From contig JAKAWN010000182.1 in NCBI GenBank assembly GCA_021827245.1, positions 1 through 12,546 of the forward strand: a DNA stretch of 12,546 nucleotides, given 5' to 3'. The position numbers and the translations under genes were made by a program. Source of the DNA: Acidobacteriota bacterium. GTDB lineage: Bacteria > Acidobacteriota > Terriglobia > UBA7540. Under the pieces are notes generated by a model. It saw only the letters and a program-made list of their open reading frames with translations. It searched no databases and was not told where the DNA came from. Shown here one piece after another: positions 4,610 to 12,546 of the stretch. Position 1 is the first letter of the stretch; the number at the start of each line of letters is the position of its first letter.

Positions 4610-6781
4610 TCAGTTGGAATTGTCTCCCCCCGAATTGGCACTTGAGACAATCGTGACATCAGCATGAAGCGGGAGATCACGCGAAGACGCGCCCACCAGA
4701 ATCTGGTAGGCGCCAGACGGCGAGATCCACTTGTGGAGTGCCGTGTCATATATGGAAAACGACCAAGGGTTCAGGAGCATCCTTACTTGCCTGGTTTCAC
4801 CAGGCTTCAGGAAGGTCTTCGCAAAACCGCAGAGCTGGTGAGGTGGTTCGCCGTTCTTTGAAGGCTGATGCACATAGGCCTGGACAATCTCGGCTCCGCC
4901 CCGAGGGCCGGTGTTTGTAACATCGACGGTCGCGACAACTTTTGGCGTCATCCCGCCAGGCATCGCCGCTAATTTTCCGGGAGAGACATTGAGATGGCTT
5001 AGCCGAAACGTTGTATACGACAACCCAAAACCGAACGGAAACAGAGACTGCGTACCCGTCGCATCGTACCACCGGTAACCGATTTCCAGCTTTTCGCTAT
5101 AAGTTGAGACTCCGTTAATGCCCGGCCATTGCGATGGCGATCCGGTAGGAACTCCGGTTTCAGTGCGCGGGAACGTCAGCGTCAGCTTGCCGGCAGGGTT
5201 AACGTCTCCGAACAAGATGGCGGCAATCGCATTGCCATCTTCCTGGCCAGGGTACCAGGCTTCGACGACGGCGCGCACCTGGTTGACCCACGGCATCAGC
5301 ACCGGGCCGCCCGTGTTCAGAACAACAACTGTCTTTCGGTTGGCAGCGGCAACGGCTGAAATCAACCGGTCCTGATTGCCGGGCAACTCCAGGTTCGGCC
5401 GGTCATGACCTTCACTCTCCGATGTACTCACAAACACAATTGCCACTGAGGCGGGCCGTGCAGTTGCGGCCGCTTTCGCAAGACTGCTGCCGTCGGCATA
5501 GGAGACCTGAATACCCTTGCCTGCGCGCTTGCGGATACCATCGAGCGGGCTGATCACGTAGGGCGCCACCACGTGGGAGCTGCCACCTCCTTCGGCCGTC
5601 GGCTTTGTCCCGCCGTCTGCACCGATCACAGCGATTGAGGAAACGTTCGAAAGCGGCAAGATGTCGCCCTCGTTTTTCAGGAGCACCGTGCCCTGCTCAG
5701 CAACCTTTCGGGAGAAAATGTCGTGAGCTTTGCTGCGAACGTTGGCGTCCCAGTTGCCCGTTTGTGGTTTATCAAACAGCCCATGGCGGAACATCGTTAT
5801 CAGGATTCTGCGGAGATGCTCATCGAGGGTGGCCATGCTCACCTGGCCATTCTGGACGACCGCCTTGAGCGCCTGCCCATAGTAGCGGCTATCAGGCATC
5901 TCCTGATCCAGGCCAGCTTTGGCGGAAGCGACCGTGGAATGGGTCGCGCCCCAGTCGCTCATCACCCAGCCGCGGAAGCCCAGTTCTGTCCTGAGAAAAT
6001 CATGGAGCAATTGCGGATTCTCGCAAGAGTAAACGCCGTTGGTCTTAACGTAGGCGCACATGAAGGTACCCACATCACCTTCCTGCACGGCGGCCCGAAA
6101 GGGTGGCAGGTAAATCTCCTGCAGGGTTCTTACGTCAACAACCGAGTCTGCGCGAAACCGATCACTTTCCTGATTCATGGTCAGATACATGTTTGCGTCA
6201 GCGATGGGTCCCTGGCTTTGAATGCCGCGGATCTCGGCTGCAGCCATCTGGCCGTTAAGGTAAGGATCCTCGCCATAGGTTTCAAAGGTCCGGCCCCACT
6301 CCGGCACCCGAACGACGTCGATCGTGGGACCCAACGCAACGTTCGTGCCCTTCTGCCACTGCTCTTCGCCAAGGACTCGCCCGTACTCGTGCAACAACGC
6401 CGTGTCCCAACTTGAGGCGGCGGCGATCGGAGCGGGAAGCAGAGTCACGTCTTTGGCGTCGTTCCCAACGCCAGCCCTTCCGTCCGCGAGCTTCAGCGCG
6501 GCGATGCCCAATCGCGAATTCGCGGGGACATACCCGACATACCCCTTGAAAGGATGCTTTTTCCGGTCCACGCCGTGAACCATGGCAATCTTGTCGTCAA
6601 GCGTCATTGCCCGAAGCAGTAAATCCGTTCGCTGAGAGGCTGAAAGCGATTTGTTCATCCAGGGCCGCTGGCTGTTTGAATGGGCAGGTCCTGCAGCCAG
6701 CGATACCGACGCCGTTGCTAATGCCAACACGGTTCCGAGGGCAAGTCTTAAGGAGAAAGTTCTTGTTCTTTGTTTCTGCAT
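4610..6781 (-). CDS. Secreted GH3 glycoside hydrolase (beta-glucosidase-like) lacking the conserved Lys-His pair
   Basis: A 723-residue enzyme expected to release terminal beta-linked sugars in the periplasm or outside. The start is ATG 6781, because GGAGGG lies eight bases upstream and a signal peptide follows at once (basic M-Q-K-Q-R-T-R, hydrophobic core, probable cleavage after S-V-S-L-A). An earlier ATG at 6844 has neither. The GH3 TIM-barrel domain contains G-R-T-F-E-T-Y-G-E-D-P near residues 163-173 and the nucleophile Asp276 in V-M-S-D-W-G-A. The second domain has E-G-H-D-R-P near 457, the likely acid/base Glu. The C-terminus holds F-P-F-G-F-G-L-S-Y-T-T-F and an FnIII-like domain. At residues 197-198 the usual K-H is N-M (N-M-Y-L-T-M-N-Q-E), so substrate preference or activity may differ. 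It lies 123 bases after the other GH3 gene, probably in the same operon; a GAGCGT/ACGCTC inverted repeat (6798-6824) sits just before the ribosome binding site. Confidence 0.93.
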   Translation of the reverse strand: MQKQRTRTFSLRLALGTVLALATASVSLAAGPAHSNSQRPWMNKSLSASQRTDLLLRAMTLDDKIAMVHGVDRKKHPFKGYVGYVPANSRLGIAALKLADGRAGVGNDAKDVTLLPAPIAAASSWDTALLHEYGRVLGEEQWQKGTNVALGPTIDVVRVPEWGRTFETYGEDPYLNGQMAAAEIRGIQSQGPIADANMYLTMNQESDRFRADSVVDVRTLQEIYLPPFRAAVQEGDVGTFMCAYVKTNGVYSCENPQLLHDFLRTELGFRGWVMSDWGATHSTVASAKAGLDQEMPDSRYYGQALKAVVQNGQVSMATLDEHLRRILITMFRHGLFDKPQTGNWDANVRSKAHDIFSRKVAEQGTVLLKNEGDILPLSNVSSIAVIGADGGTKPTAEGGGSSHVVAPYVISPLDGIRKRAGKGIQVSYADGSSLAKAAATARPASVAIVFVSTSESEGHDRPNLELPGNQDRLISAVAAANRKTVVVLNTGGPVLMPWVNQVRAVVEAWYPGQEDGNAIAAILFGDVNPAGKLTLTFPRTETGVPTGSPSQWPGINGVSTYSEKLEIGYRWYDATGTQSLFPFGFGLSYTTFRLSHLNVSPGKLAAMPGGMTPKVVATVDVTNTGPRGGAEIVQAYVHQPSKNGEPPHQLCGFAKTFLKPGETRQVRMLLNPWSFSIYDTALHKWISPSGAYQILVGASSRDLPLHADVTIVSSANSGGDNSN

Positions 6782-6904
6782 GCAAACATCCCTCCGCGAG
6801 CGTCGCAAAATTGCTGACACGCTCCCTTGATCACCTTGCGTCAATTAAACAATACCGAGTCGCAGGGGCCACTCCAGCGACCATTCTCGTATAGGTCGAG
6901 GAAT

Positions 6905-9193
6905 CTACGCACCGAATTTCCCACGCGTCGTCGGCTTCACTGTCATTTTCGGGATCTCGGGGCTCCCGCCGGGGTGACGAACCTTTACTGTACCGGTCAG
7001 GTATATGTCTTGAGAGGAGTCACCAACATATACTTTGTACGCACCGTCTTCAACGCTCCACCCATGAACAGCGGCATTCCAAAAAGACAATGGGTGGGAC
7101 GCCGACTGCGGGTTGATCGTCACCGTGACTTTGCGCGTTTGTCCTGCCTCAAGGTCAACCTTGGCCCAGCCAACCAGTCGCTTGGGAGGCTCATCCGTGC
7201 CGGGAGGAAGACCAAGATAAAGTTGCGCAACCTCCGTCCCGGTGCGTGTGCCGATGTTCCTTAGATCGAAGCTTACATTAATCTTGCTCTCGCCATGGGT
7301 GGTTGCAGGAGTCACCTGCAGGTTGGAAAAGGAAAAATTGGTGTAAGACAACCCGTATCCGAACGGGAAAAGCGGCCTGATGTGGTTAGCGTCATACCAC
7401 TTGTAGCCAACCTTCAGCCCTTCGGTGTAGTCGACATCGAAATAGCCTTCCCCCGGGGGCGGTGCCTGGATGTGGTGGCGGGGAAGATCGGACTCGCTCT
7501 TGGGGAACGTAATTGGAAGCTTTCCTGAGGGATCAACCTTTCCAAAGAGAATGTTGGCAATCGCTTGACCGCCTCTCTGCCCCGGATACCAACTTTCCAG
7601 GACTGCGCTTACCTCGGCAAGCCAAGGCATGAGAACCGGGTCGCCATTCTCCAGCACCACAATTGTGTGAGGGTTCGCCGCTGCCACCTTTTGAATCAGT
7701 TGGTCCTGGTTGTCCGGCAGGGTCAAGCTTGGAAGGTCTGCGCCCTCGTACGTCCACTGGTTTACAAACACGATGGCCACTTGGGAAGCGGCAGCCAGCT
7801 TAGCGGCCGAGGCAAAGTTGGTACCGGAATTATATTCCACGGTTGCATGGGGCGCCATTGCACGAATTGCTTTAAGTGGAGAAGAAGGATCCCACACAGG
7901 ATACTTAAGCAACTGGGCGAGGTAACGAACCCCCTTCGGGGGCGGAACGGCGTTCCCGCCGACCGGAGTCACTTGTGCTGAGCCTCCGCCGGAAAGAACG
8001 CCCACATCGGCATGCGACCCAATAACAGCAATCGAATGCAGTGTCGATGCATTAAGCGGGAGTTGATCACCGGCATTTTTCAGTAGGACAGCGCCTTCTT
8101 CTTCAATTCGCTGGGCGACGGCAGCATCGGCTGCAACGTCAATTTGCTTTACAACCGGAGGATTGTCGAAGACGCCTTCAGCGAACAGTGTTCTCAAAAT
8201 GCGATGGACCATATTGTCAAGCCGCGATATCGGCACTTCACCCTTTTCCACTGCTTCCTTGAGAGCGGCCCCGTAATAAACGGCGGTAGGCATCTCCTGG
8301 TCAAGTCCCGACAGGGCAGACTTAACGGTACTGTGTGCCGCTGTCCAATCGGACATGACCCAGCCCTTAAAACCCCAGTCGAGCTTCAAGACATCGTTCA
8401 GGAGGTAGCTATTCTGGCAAGAATAGACCCCGTTAACTCGGTTGTAGGCACACATCACTGCGCCAACACCCGATTTCTTGACGCCAATCTCGAACGCCAA
8501 AAGGTCAGTTTCACGTAATGCGCGACTGTTAAGGTCCGAACTCACATAGTTGCGGCCAGATTCCTGATCGTTCACGGCATAATGCTTGATGGTGGCTACA
8601 ACGTCCTGCTTCTGGATGGCGCGCAACTCTTGGGCGAGGATTGTCCCGCCCAGGATGGGATCTTCCCCATGATACTCGAAGTTCCGCCCGCAACGCGGAT
8701 CCCGGGCCATGTCGATTCCCCCGCCGAGCGAAACGTCAAATCCCTGGTCACGGGTTTCCCTGCCAATCACCGTTCCAAAGTCCCACGCCATCTTCGGATC
8801 CCATGTCGATGTTTCGGCTAGTGAGGAAGGCAGGGCCACCGCCTGCCCATTGGAACGTAAACCCTGATCGGTGACTCCAAGGCCCGCTCCTACTTGCTGC
8901 TGAGCGGGAATATCCAGACGAGGAATCCCCGGAACGAATCCGTCACCCCCGAGCGAACCCGGAGCCCGTTTGAAGCCTGCTGAAAACCCCATGCTTGGAA
9001 GCCCGTGAACAAGTTGAATCTTCTCGTCCAGCGTCATCCGCTTCACGAGGAGCTCGGCCCGTGCATCCGGGCTCAAACCCTTGTTCATCCATGGCCGGCT
9101 TGCTTGCTGTGCAAACCCAAAAGCACTCAGCAAACCAACTGGAAGGAGCGACAACACGGCTTCCAGAAGAAGAGAATTTTTCCCGCTAAACAT
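6905..9193 (-). CDS. Secreted GH3 beta-glucosidase-type glycoside hydrolase
   Basis: A 762-residue enzyme that hydrolyses terminal non-reducing beta-glycosides by a retaining mechanism. The N-terminal hydrophobic stretch (L-L-L-E-A-V-L-S-L-L-P-V-G-L-L) ending near A-F-G-F-A at residue 28 is a signal peptide. The barrel domain has R-N-F-E-Y-H-G-E-D-P (170-179), the substrate-binding K203-H204 in T-I-K-H-Y-A-V-N-D-Q-E, and the nucleophile Asp282 in V-M-S-D-W-T-A. The second domain has Y-E-G-A-D-L-P-S, with probable acid/base Glu483. An FnIII-like domain follows F-P-F-G-Y-G-L-S-Y (609-617). Length and architecture are normal for the BglX-like multi-domain type. The ribosome binding site before ATG 9193 is weak. 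It is the first gene of the tandem GH3 pair and is divergent from the sugar porter, suggesting joint use of plant or microbial oligosaccharides. Exact substrate cannot be read from sequence. Confidence 0.95.
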   Translation of the reverse strand: MFSGKNSLLLEAVLSLLPVGLLSAFGFAQQASRPWMNKGLSPDARAELLVKRMTLDEKIQLVHGLPSMGFSAGFKRAPGSLGGDGFVPGIPRLDIPAQQQVGAGLGVTDQGLRSNGQAVALPSSLAETSTWDPKMAWDFGTVIGRETRDQGFDVSLGGGIDMARDPRCGRNFEYHGEDPILGGTILAQELRAIQKQDVVATIKHYAVNDQESGRNYVSSDLNSRALRETDLLAFEIGVKKSGVGAVMCAYNRVNGVYSCQNSYLLNDVLKLDWGFKGWVMSDWTAAHSTVKSALSGLDQEMPTAVYYGAALKEAVEKGEVPISRLDNMVHRILRTLFAEGVFDNPPVVKQIDVAADAAVAQRIEEEGAVLLKNAGDQLPLNASTLHSIAVIGSHADVGVLSGGGSAQVTPVGGNAVPPPKGVRYLAQLLKYPVWDPSSPLKAIRAMAPHATVEYNSGTNFASAAKLAAASQVAIVFVNQWTYEGADLPSLTLPDNQDQLIQKVAAANPHTIVVLENGDPVLMPWLAEVSAVLESWYPGQRGGQAIANILFGKVDPSGKLPITFPKSESDLPRHHIQAPPPGEGYFDVDYTEGLKVGYKWYDANHIRPLFPFGYGLSYTNFSFSNLQVTPATTHGESKINVSFDLRNIGTRTGTEVAQLYLGLPPGTDEPPKRLVGWAKVDLEAGQTRKVTVTINPQSASHPLSFWNAAVHGWSVEDGAYKVYVGDSSQDIYLTGTVKVRHPGGSPEIPKMTVKPTTRGKFGA

Positions 9194-9363
9194 GATTTTT
9201 CATCCAGGCAGAGATTAAACACAGAACGCTTTCTGGGTTTGGCTGAACACCCTTGGCCCTCAACTTATGCCGGGGCGACTTCCCAATCAAGTGGACTGCA
9301 GGCGCGCGAAAGGGCTGAAGCCAACGCTTCCATCCGCTGTTGACGCACCCCAGCGCCCAACTT

Positions 9364-9385
9364 GTTTGCCATGCATCAGGCAAAC
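9364..9385. repeat. Inverted repeat, possible operator, upstream of the GH3 pair
   Basis: GTTTGCC (9364-9370) and GGCAAAC (9379-9385) are perfect 7-bp arms around an eight-base centre ATGCATCA, about 170 bases upstream of the GH3 start at 9193. The geometry suits a dimeric repressor site or a small hairpin in the leader. No T-run follows on either strand, so a terminator is unlikely. Confidence 0.4.
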
Positions 9386-9441
9386 AGAAAATAAACCTCT
9401 ACTTCTAAGGCGCTAATCGCTAACTTGATTTGTAACGGCAA

Positions 9442-9457
9442 GGTCAGTCCACTGACC
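9442..9457. repeat. 16-bp palindrome, possible operator
   Basis: GGTCAGTCCACTGACC is a perfect inverted repeat except for the two central C bases (7-bp arms). Its short spacing is typical of operators for dimeric regulators rather than of RNA hairpins. It lies between the two divergent units, 249 bases from the GH3 start and about 410 from the porter start. The regulator is not in the window. Confidence 0.45.
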
Positions 9458-9709
9458 GCCTCGAGTTAAAGGGACAAAGTGCCGACACCAAACCGGCGAA
9501 TTTACGGCTAAAGAGTATCATCCCAGTGAGCAAAACCAAAGCCCTTTGTTGAGGGCCTCTCCCAAGGCGTTGATACGCGGCGGAGCCCGGCGGGAAGTGT
9601 CCACGGTAGGCCAGGCAGATACGCTTCGAGGCGGCGTACGGCGCATCGACAAAGAACCCTCTCTGCAATTGTTGCTGAATCTCAAAGAATTCCGCTCCCA
9701 CCTTAAGAG

Positions 9710-9741
9710 TTGGTTTAGACTGTCTCTTCCAGTCGTACCAA
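9710..9741. repeat. Imperfect hairpin upstream of the sugar porter
   Basis: TTGGT (9710-9714) pairs with ACCAA (9737-9741), and nested inside GACTG (9718-9722) pairs with CAGTC (9730-9734) around a TCTCTTC loop. The two stems are separated by a small asymmetric internal loop (TTA against GT). It lies about 125 bases before the porter start. It could be a leader structure, an operator or a remnant of a small element. Confidence 0.35.
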
Positions 9742-9865
9742 GACTCGGGCACGTCGCCCCTATGTAGCAGTTAAATTCCCCTCTATGCGCTTTAGCGTTT
9801 TGCTTGCGTGTGTACGACGAATTTCGGGCGCGCAAGGATTGCGACAGGAAAGGGCGGAGACCGAT

Positions 9866-11233
9866 ATGGGCATAAATTCCCGCACGCAGGATGCCACCGG
9901 CACGATCCGTCGAACTGGAACAGCGTACGGTCTGGTCATCGCTGTAGCTGCAGCCGTGGGCGGACTACTGTTCGGATATGACACTGCCGTCATTTCCGGC
10001 GCCATTCTGTTCGTGAGGCAGTTATTTCACCTTTCTGCGTTTGAAACGGAAGTGGCGGTCAGCGCGGTCTTGTTGGGTGCGGCGTTGGGAGCTGCGGTGG
10101 CGGGTTACTTTGCAGACCGTTTCGGCCGCAGACCTGTGCTACTGGTGGATGCCGTTATCTTCGGGTCGTTTGCGGTGTTGACCGGCATGGCCAACGGGCT
10201 CGGAAGTTTCGTAGCGGCACGATTCTTTGTGGGTTTCGCGGTTGGAGTCGCCTCAATGATCACACCGCTCTACATCGCGGAAATCGCTCCCCCCAAGATT
10301 CGCGGGGCCTTGGTCACGCTGAATCAGCTTGCCATCGTCACAGGCATCCTGGTGGCGTATTACGTGGACTATCTCTTCTCTCGAAGCGGCAATTGGCGAG
10401 GGATGTTCATTAGTGCAGTCGTCCCATCACTCGTGCTCCTCGTTGCTTTCATCTTCCTCCCCGAAAGTCCGCGCTGGCTGGCATCTCAGGGACGCTTCGA
10501 TGCCGCGTTACAGATCCTCAACCGAGTTGAAGATCCGATAGGCGCGCGCCAGCATATGGCGGAGCTTGAGGAGGTAACCGGAGTTGACCGTCTGCGATTC
10601 GGCGACCTTTTTTCGCCCCGCTTTCGCAAGGCACTCATCGTCGGCGTAGGGCTCGCAGTCTTTCAGCAGATTACGGGCGTAAACGCGATCGTCTACTACA
10701 CGCCCATCATCCTGCAGATGGGGGGCTTTCACAGTGCAACAAGCGCAATCCTGGCAACAGTGTTGGTAGGCGGCGTGAACTTGGTTTTCACAATCATATC
10801 GCTTTCCCTACTGGATCGCGTCGGCCGCCGGCCCCTGCTGCTCGTAGGAATTGCGCTGATGGCTGTGAGTCTCTTGTACTTGGGCTACCTCTTTGGTGTG
10901 GCCCACGTTGCGCGAGTCGCCATCCTGATTGACGTTCTCGTTTATCTAGCTTCGTTTGCCATCGGACTTGGGCCGATCTTCTGGTTGTTGATTTCGGAAA
11001 TCTATCCAACCACCATCCGCGGCCAGGCGATGTCGCTCGCTACCGTCACAATCTGGATTTTCGACTTTCTCGCAAGTGCTACGTTCCTCAGCCTGATTGG
11101 GGTGCTTGGGGCGCGCGGAGCTTTCTGGGTTTATGGAGTGGCTTCGATAGCAGCTTTCTATTTTTCATTTCGAAAAGTTCCCGAAACTAAAGGCCGAACA
11201 CTGGAGGAAATCGAGACTTCCTGGGGCATATAA
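9866..11233 (+). CDS. MFS sugar porter (sugar:H+ symporter family, XylE/GalP-like)
   Basis: A 455-residue inner-membrane transporter with 12 predicted transmembrane helices, expected to import a monosaccharide by proton symport. The start is ATG 9866, preceded by a purine-rich AGGGCGGAG; the longer frame from 9785 adds a non-conserved leader. Sugar porter signatures are all present (residues from this start): G-G-L-L-F-G-Y-D-T-A-V-I-S-G in helix 1, D-R-F-G-R-R at 84-89, P-L-Y-I-A-E-I-A-P near 134, P-E-S-P-R at 199-203, Q-Q-I-T-G-V-N-A-I-V-Y-Y at 267-278 (sugar-contacting helix 7), D-R-V-G-R-R at 317-322, and P-E-T-K-G-R-T-L-E-E-I-E near the C-terminus. Divergent placement next to two GH3 enzymes suggests it takes up glucose or another sugar they release. 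The exact sugar and coupling ion are not determinable from this alone. Confidence 0.95.
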   Translation: MGINSRTQDATGTIRRTGTAYGLVIAVAAAVGGLLFGYDTAVISGAILFVRQLFHLSAFETEVAVSAVLLGAALGAAVAGYFADRFGRRPVLLVDAVIFGSFAVLTGMANGLGSFVAARFFVGFAVGVASMITPLYIAEIAPPKIRGALVTLNQLAIVTGILVAYYVDYLFSRSGNWRGMFISAVVPSLVLLVAFIFLPESPRWLASQGRFDAALQILNRVEDPIGARQHMAELEEVTGVDRLRFGDLFSPRFRKALIVGVGLAVFQQITGVNAIVYYTPIILQMGGFHSATSAILATVLVGGVNLVFTIISLSLLDRVGRRPLLLVGIALMAVSLLYLGYLFGVAHVARVAILIDVLVYLASFAIGLGPIFWLLISEIYPTTIRGQAMSLATVTIWIFDFLASATFLSLIGVLGARGAFWVYGVASIAAFYFSFRKVPETKGRTLEEIETSWGI

Positions 11234-11343
11234 CCTCCTGGATAGACTTGGACGACGAACGCCTACGGAAAAGCGAGGCGCAAGTGGCATTCGCGCTCCA
11301 GCCAGACAGTCACTGCCGTCGACTGCCTCCACAGCCCCGCGGT

Positions 11344-11371
11344 TTGACTTTGCCTCTGTCGCCAGAATAAG
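11344..11371 (+). promoter_or_regulatory. Candidate promoter of the acyl-CoA mutase gene
   Basis: TTGACT (11344-11349, one mismatch to the -35 consensus) is followed by a 16-base spacer and AATAAG (11366-11371, two mismatches to the -10 consensus). Transcription would start near 11378, about 23 bases before ATG 11401. The 167 bases between porter and mutase otherwise show no clear terminator or gene. Confidence 0.4.
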
Positions 11372-11400
11372 ATAGGGCCAGAAAATGGCGGCCAGAATCG

Positions 11401-12546
11401 ATGGCAAAAGCACGTAATCCGGAGCAACGAAAGGCCGTAACGCTGAGGGAGCGCCAGGATAGATTCACCACGCTTTCGGGTGTTCCGGTTGAGCCGCTTT
11501 ACACCGAATACGACCTCAAAGATTTCAACTATGAGCGCGATCTTAACGACCCGGGCGAATTTCCTTACACGCGCGGCATACACCGGACAATGTACCGCGG
11601 CAAGCTTTGGACGATGCGGCAGTTTTCTGGGTTTGGTATCCCGGAGGACACCAACCAGCGGCTGCATTACCTGCTGAAGCAGGGCCAGACAGGGCTCTCC
11701 ATCGCCTTCGATTTGCCGACCTTGATGGGCTACGATTCCGATCATCCGCTGGCCGAAGGCGAGGTGGGCAAGTGCGGGGTCGCGGTGTCGTCGCTGGAAG
11801 ACATGGAGACGCTGCTGGAGGGGTTGCCGCTTGAGCGCGTGACCACTTCCATGACCATCAATTCGCCCGCGGCCATCATCTGGGCCATGTACCTGGTGGC
11901 GGCGGAGAAGAACGGCGCCGACTGGAAGCACATTTCCGGCACCATCCAGAACGACATTCTGAAGGAATACATCGCGCAGAAGGAATACATCTTTCCGCCT
12001 GCGCCCTCGATGCGCCTGGTGGTGGATTCCATCGCTTTCAGCGTGCGCGAGACTCCGCGCTGGAATCCGATCTCGATCAGCGGCTACCACATTCGCGAGG
12101 CAGGCTCGACGGCCGTGCAGGAACTGGCATTTACGTTGCGGGACGGAATTGAATACGTGGAATGGGTGCGGCTGGCGGGCCTGGGCGTGGACGATTTTGC
12201 GCCGCGCCTCAGCTTCTTTTTCAATTCGCACAATGATCTTTTTGAGGAAATTGCGAAGTTTCGGGCGGCGCGCAAAATCTGGGCGACCGTGATGCGCAAG
12301 CGTTTCGGAGCGCAGAATCCGCGCTCGTGGCTGTGCCGATTTCATACCCAGACGGCGGGATGCTCGCTGACCGCACAGCAGCCTTACAATAACGTGGTGC
12401 GAACCGCTATCCAGGCGCTGGCGGGCGTCCTGGGCGGAACACAGTCGCTCCACACGAATTCGCTGGACGAGGCTTGGGCGCTACCCACCGAGCACGCTGC
12501 GACCCTGGCGCTGCGCACACAGCAGGTGATCGCGCACGAGAGTGGC
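11401..12546 (+). CDS. B12-dependent acyl-CoA mutase large subunit, isobutyryl-CoA mutase-like (3' partial)
   Basis: The frame is open from ATG 11401 to the window edge, 382 residues, with an in-frame stop at 11368 upstream. It belongs to the methylmalonyl-CoA mutase superfamily and catalyses adenosylcobalamin-radical carbon-skeleton rearrangement of acyl-CoAs. Seen here: the CoA-binding region [15 protein letters not shown] (64-78), [10 protein letters not shown] (98-107), [11 protein letters not shown] (180-190), I-S-G-Y-H with the catalytic-site His230, F-A-P-R-L-S-F-F-F and [11 protein letters not shown]. The short N-terminus fits split enzymes whose B12 domain is a separate protein; the missing C-terminus leaves this open. 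Phe75 and Gln193 align with Tyr89 and Arg207 of P. shermanii methylmalonyl-CoA mutase (same spacing of 118). Phe and Gln at these sites are reported for isobutyryl-CoA mutase. Automatic annotation would probably say methylmalonyl-CoA mutase. Confidence 0.92.
   Translation, partial: MAKARNPEQRKAVTLRERQDRFTTLSGVPVEPLYTEYDLKDFNYERDLNDPGEFPYTRGIHRTMYRGKLWTMRQFSGFGIPEDTNQRLHYLLKQGQTGLSIAFDLPTLMGYDSDHPLAEGEVGKCGVAVSSLEDMETLLEGLPLERVTTSMTINSPAAIIWAMYLVAAEKNGADWKHISGTIQNDILKEYIAQKEYIFPPAPSMRLVVDSIAFSVRETPRWNPISISGYHIREAGSTAVQELAFTLRDGIEYVEWVRLAGLGVDDFAPRLSFFFNSHNDLFEEIAKFRAARKIWATVMRKRFGAQNPRSWLCRFHTQTAGCSLTAQQPYNNVVRTAIQALAGVLGGTQSLHTNSLDEAWALPTEHAATLALRTQQVIAHESG

Larger units (their letters stand above)
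9194..9865. promoter_or_regulatory. 672-base divergent intergenic region between the GH3 genes and the sugar porter
   Basis: I see no convincing gene here. Short ORFs on both strands overlap each other and have no good start context. One minus-strand frame (9444-9752) has protein-like stretches (V-G-A-E-F-F-E-I-Q-Q-Q-L-Q) but no ribosome binding site or family I recognise, and might be a gene remnant. The region must hold the promoters of both flanking transcription units; I could not place -35/-10 boxes with confidence. Three inverted repeats in it are listed separately. Confidence 0.5.

Noticed and set aside
5723..6415. 230-codon plus-strand ORF
   Set aside because: Antisense shadow of the downstream GH3 gene, with no family resemblance.
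9444..9752. Minus-strand ORF with protein-like stretches in the divergent region
   Set aside because: No ribosome binding site, no family I recognise, and it overlaps a hairpin and a palindrome. Kept only as a possible remnant in the intergenic entry.
11263..12453. 396-codon minus-strand ORF
   Set aside because: It lies antisense to the mutase gene, whose translation matches a known family throughout. The minus frame is rich in Arg/His and has no recognisable motifs, typical of a shadow of a GC-rich gene.

Overview
The window looks like a chromosomal segment of a GC-rich soil bacterium, most likely an acidobacterium. That is inferred from the combination of tandem secreted GH3 glycosidases, a sugar porter, an acyl-CoA mutase and an IS66/group II intron load. 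No taxonomic marker is present, so the assignment is tentative.

Left third (1-3676): an IS66-family insertion sequence whose left end lies outside the window. It carries a small DUF6788-like ORF and then the transposase gene tnpC. tnpC is split by a complete group II intron (774-2636) that encodes its own reverse transcriptase/maturase. The intron boundaries can be set to the base. The 5' end is GTGTG, domain V is at 2563-2596, the 3' end is AC, and joining 773 to 2637 restores the conserved IS66 reading H-L-P-L-H-R-Q. A loop inside the intron (EBS1, 1027-1032) is exactly complementary to the last six bases of the 5' exon. Independently of the intron, tnpC exon 1 carries a one-base frameshift near a run of five G at 479-483.

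Junction (3636-4560): the right end of the IS cuts into a gene of unknown function on the minus strand, which also has an in-frame TAG. Next come a possible small basic protein and, at 4416-4510 on the minus strand, a complete selenocysteine tRNA gene (selC). It has anticodon UCA, encoded CCA and a near-consensus sigma70-type promoter that places the transcript start at about the first base of the tRNA. The organism therefore probably decodes UGA as selenocysteine, though no selA, selB or selD lies in the window.

Middle (4610-9193): two tandem, same-strand, secreted GH3 beta-glucosidase-like enzymes. The upstream one (6905-9193) has all the expected active-site residues. The downstream one (4610-6781) keeps the nucleophile but has Asn-Met in place of the conserved Lys-His substrate-binding pair.

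Right (9194-12546): a 672-base divergent intergenic region with operator-like inverted repeats, then a sugar porter of the MFS (9866-11233). It plausibly imports sugars released by the GH3 enzymes. Last is the 5' part of a B12-dependent acyl-CoA mutase large subunit (11401 to the window end). The mutase has Phe75 and Gln193 where methylmalonyl-CoA mutases have Tyr and Arg, which points to isobutyryl-CoA mutase-type specificity.
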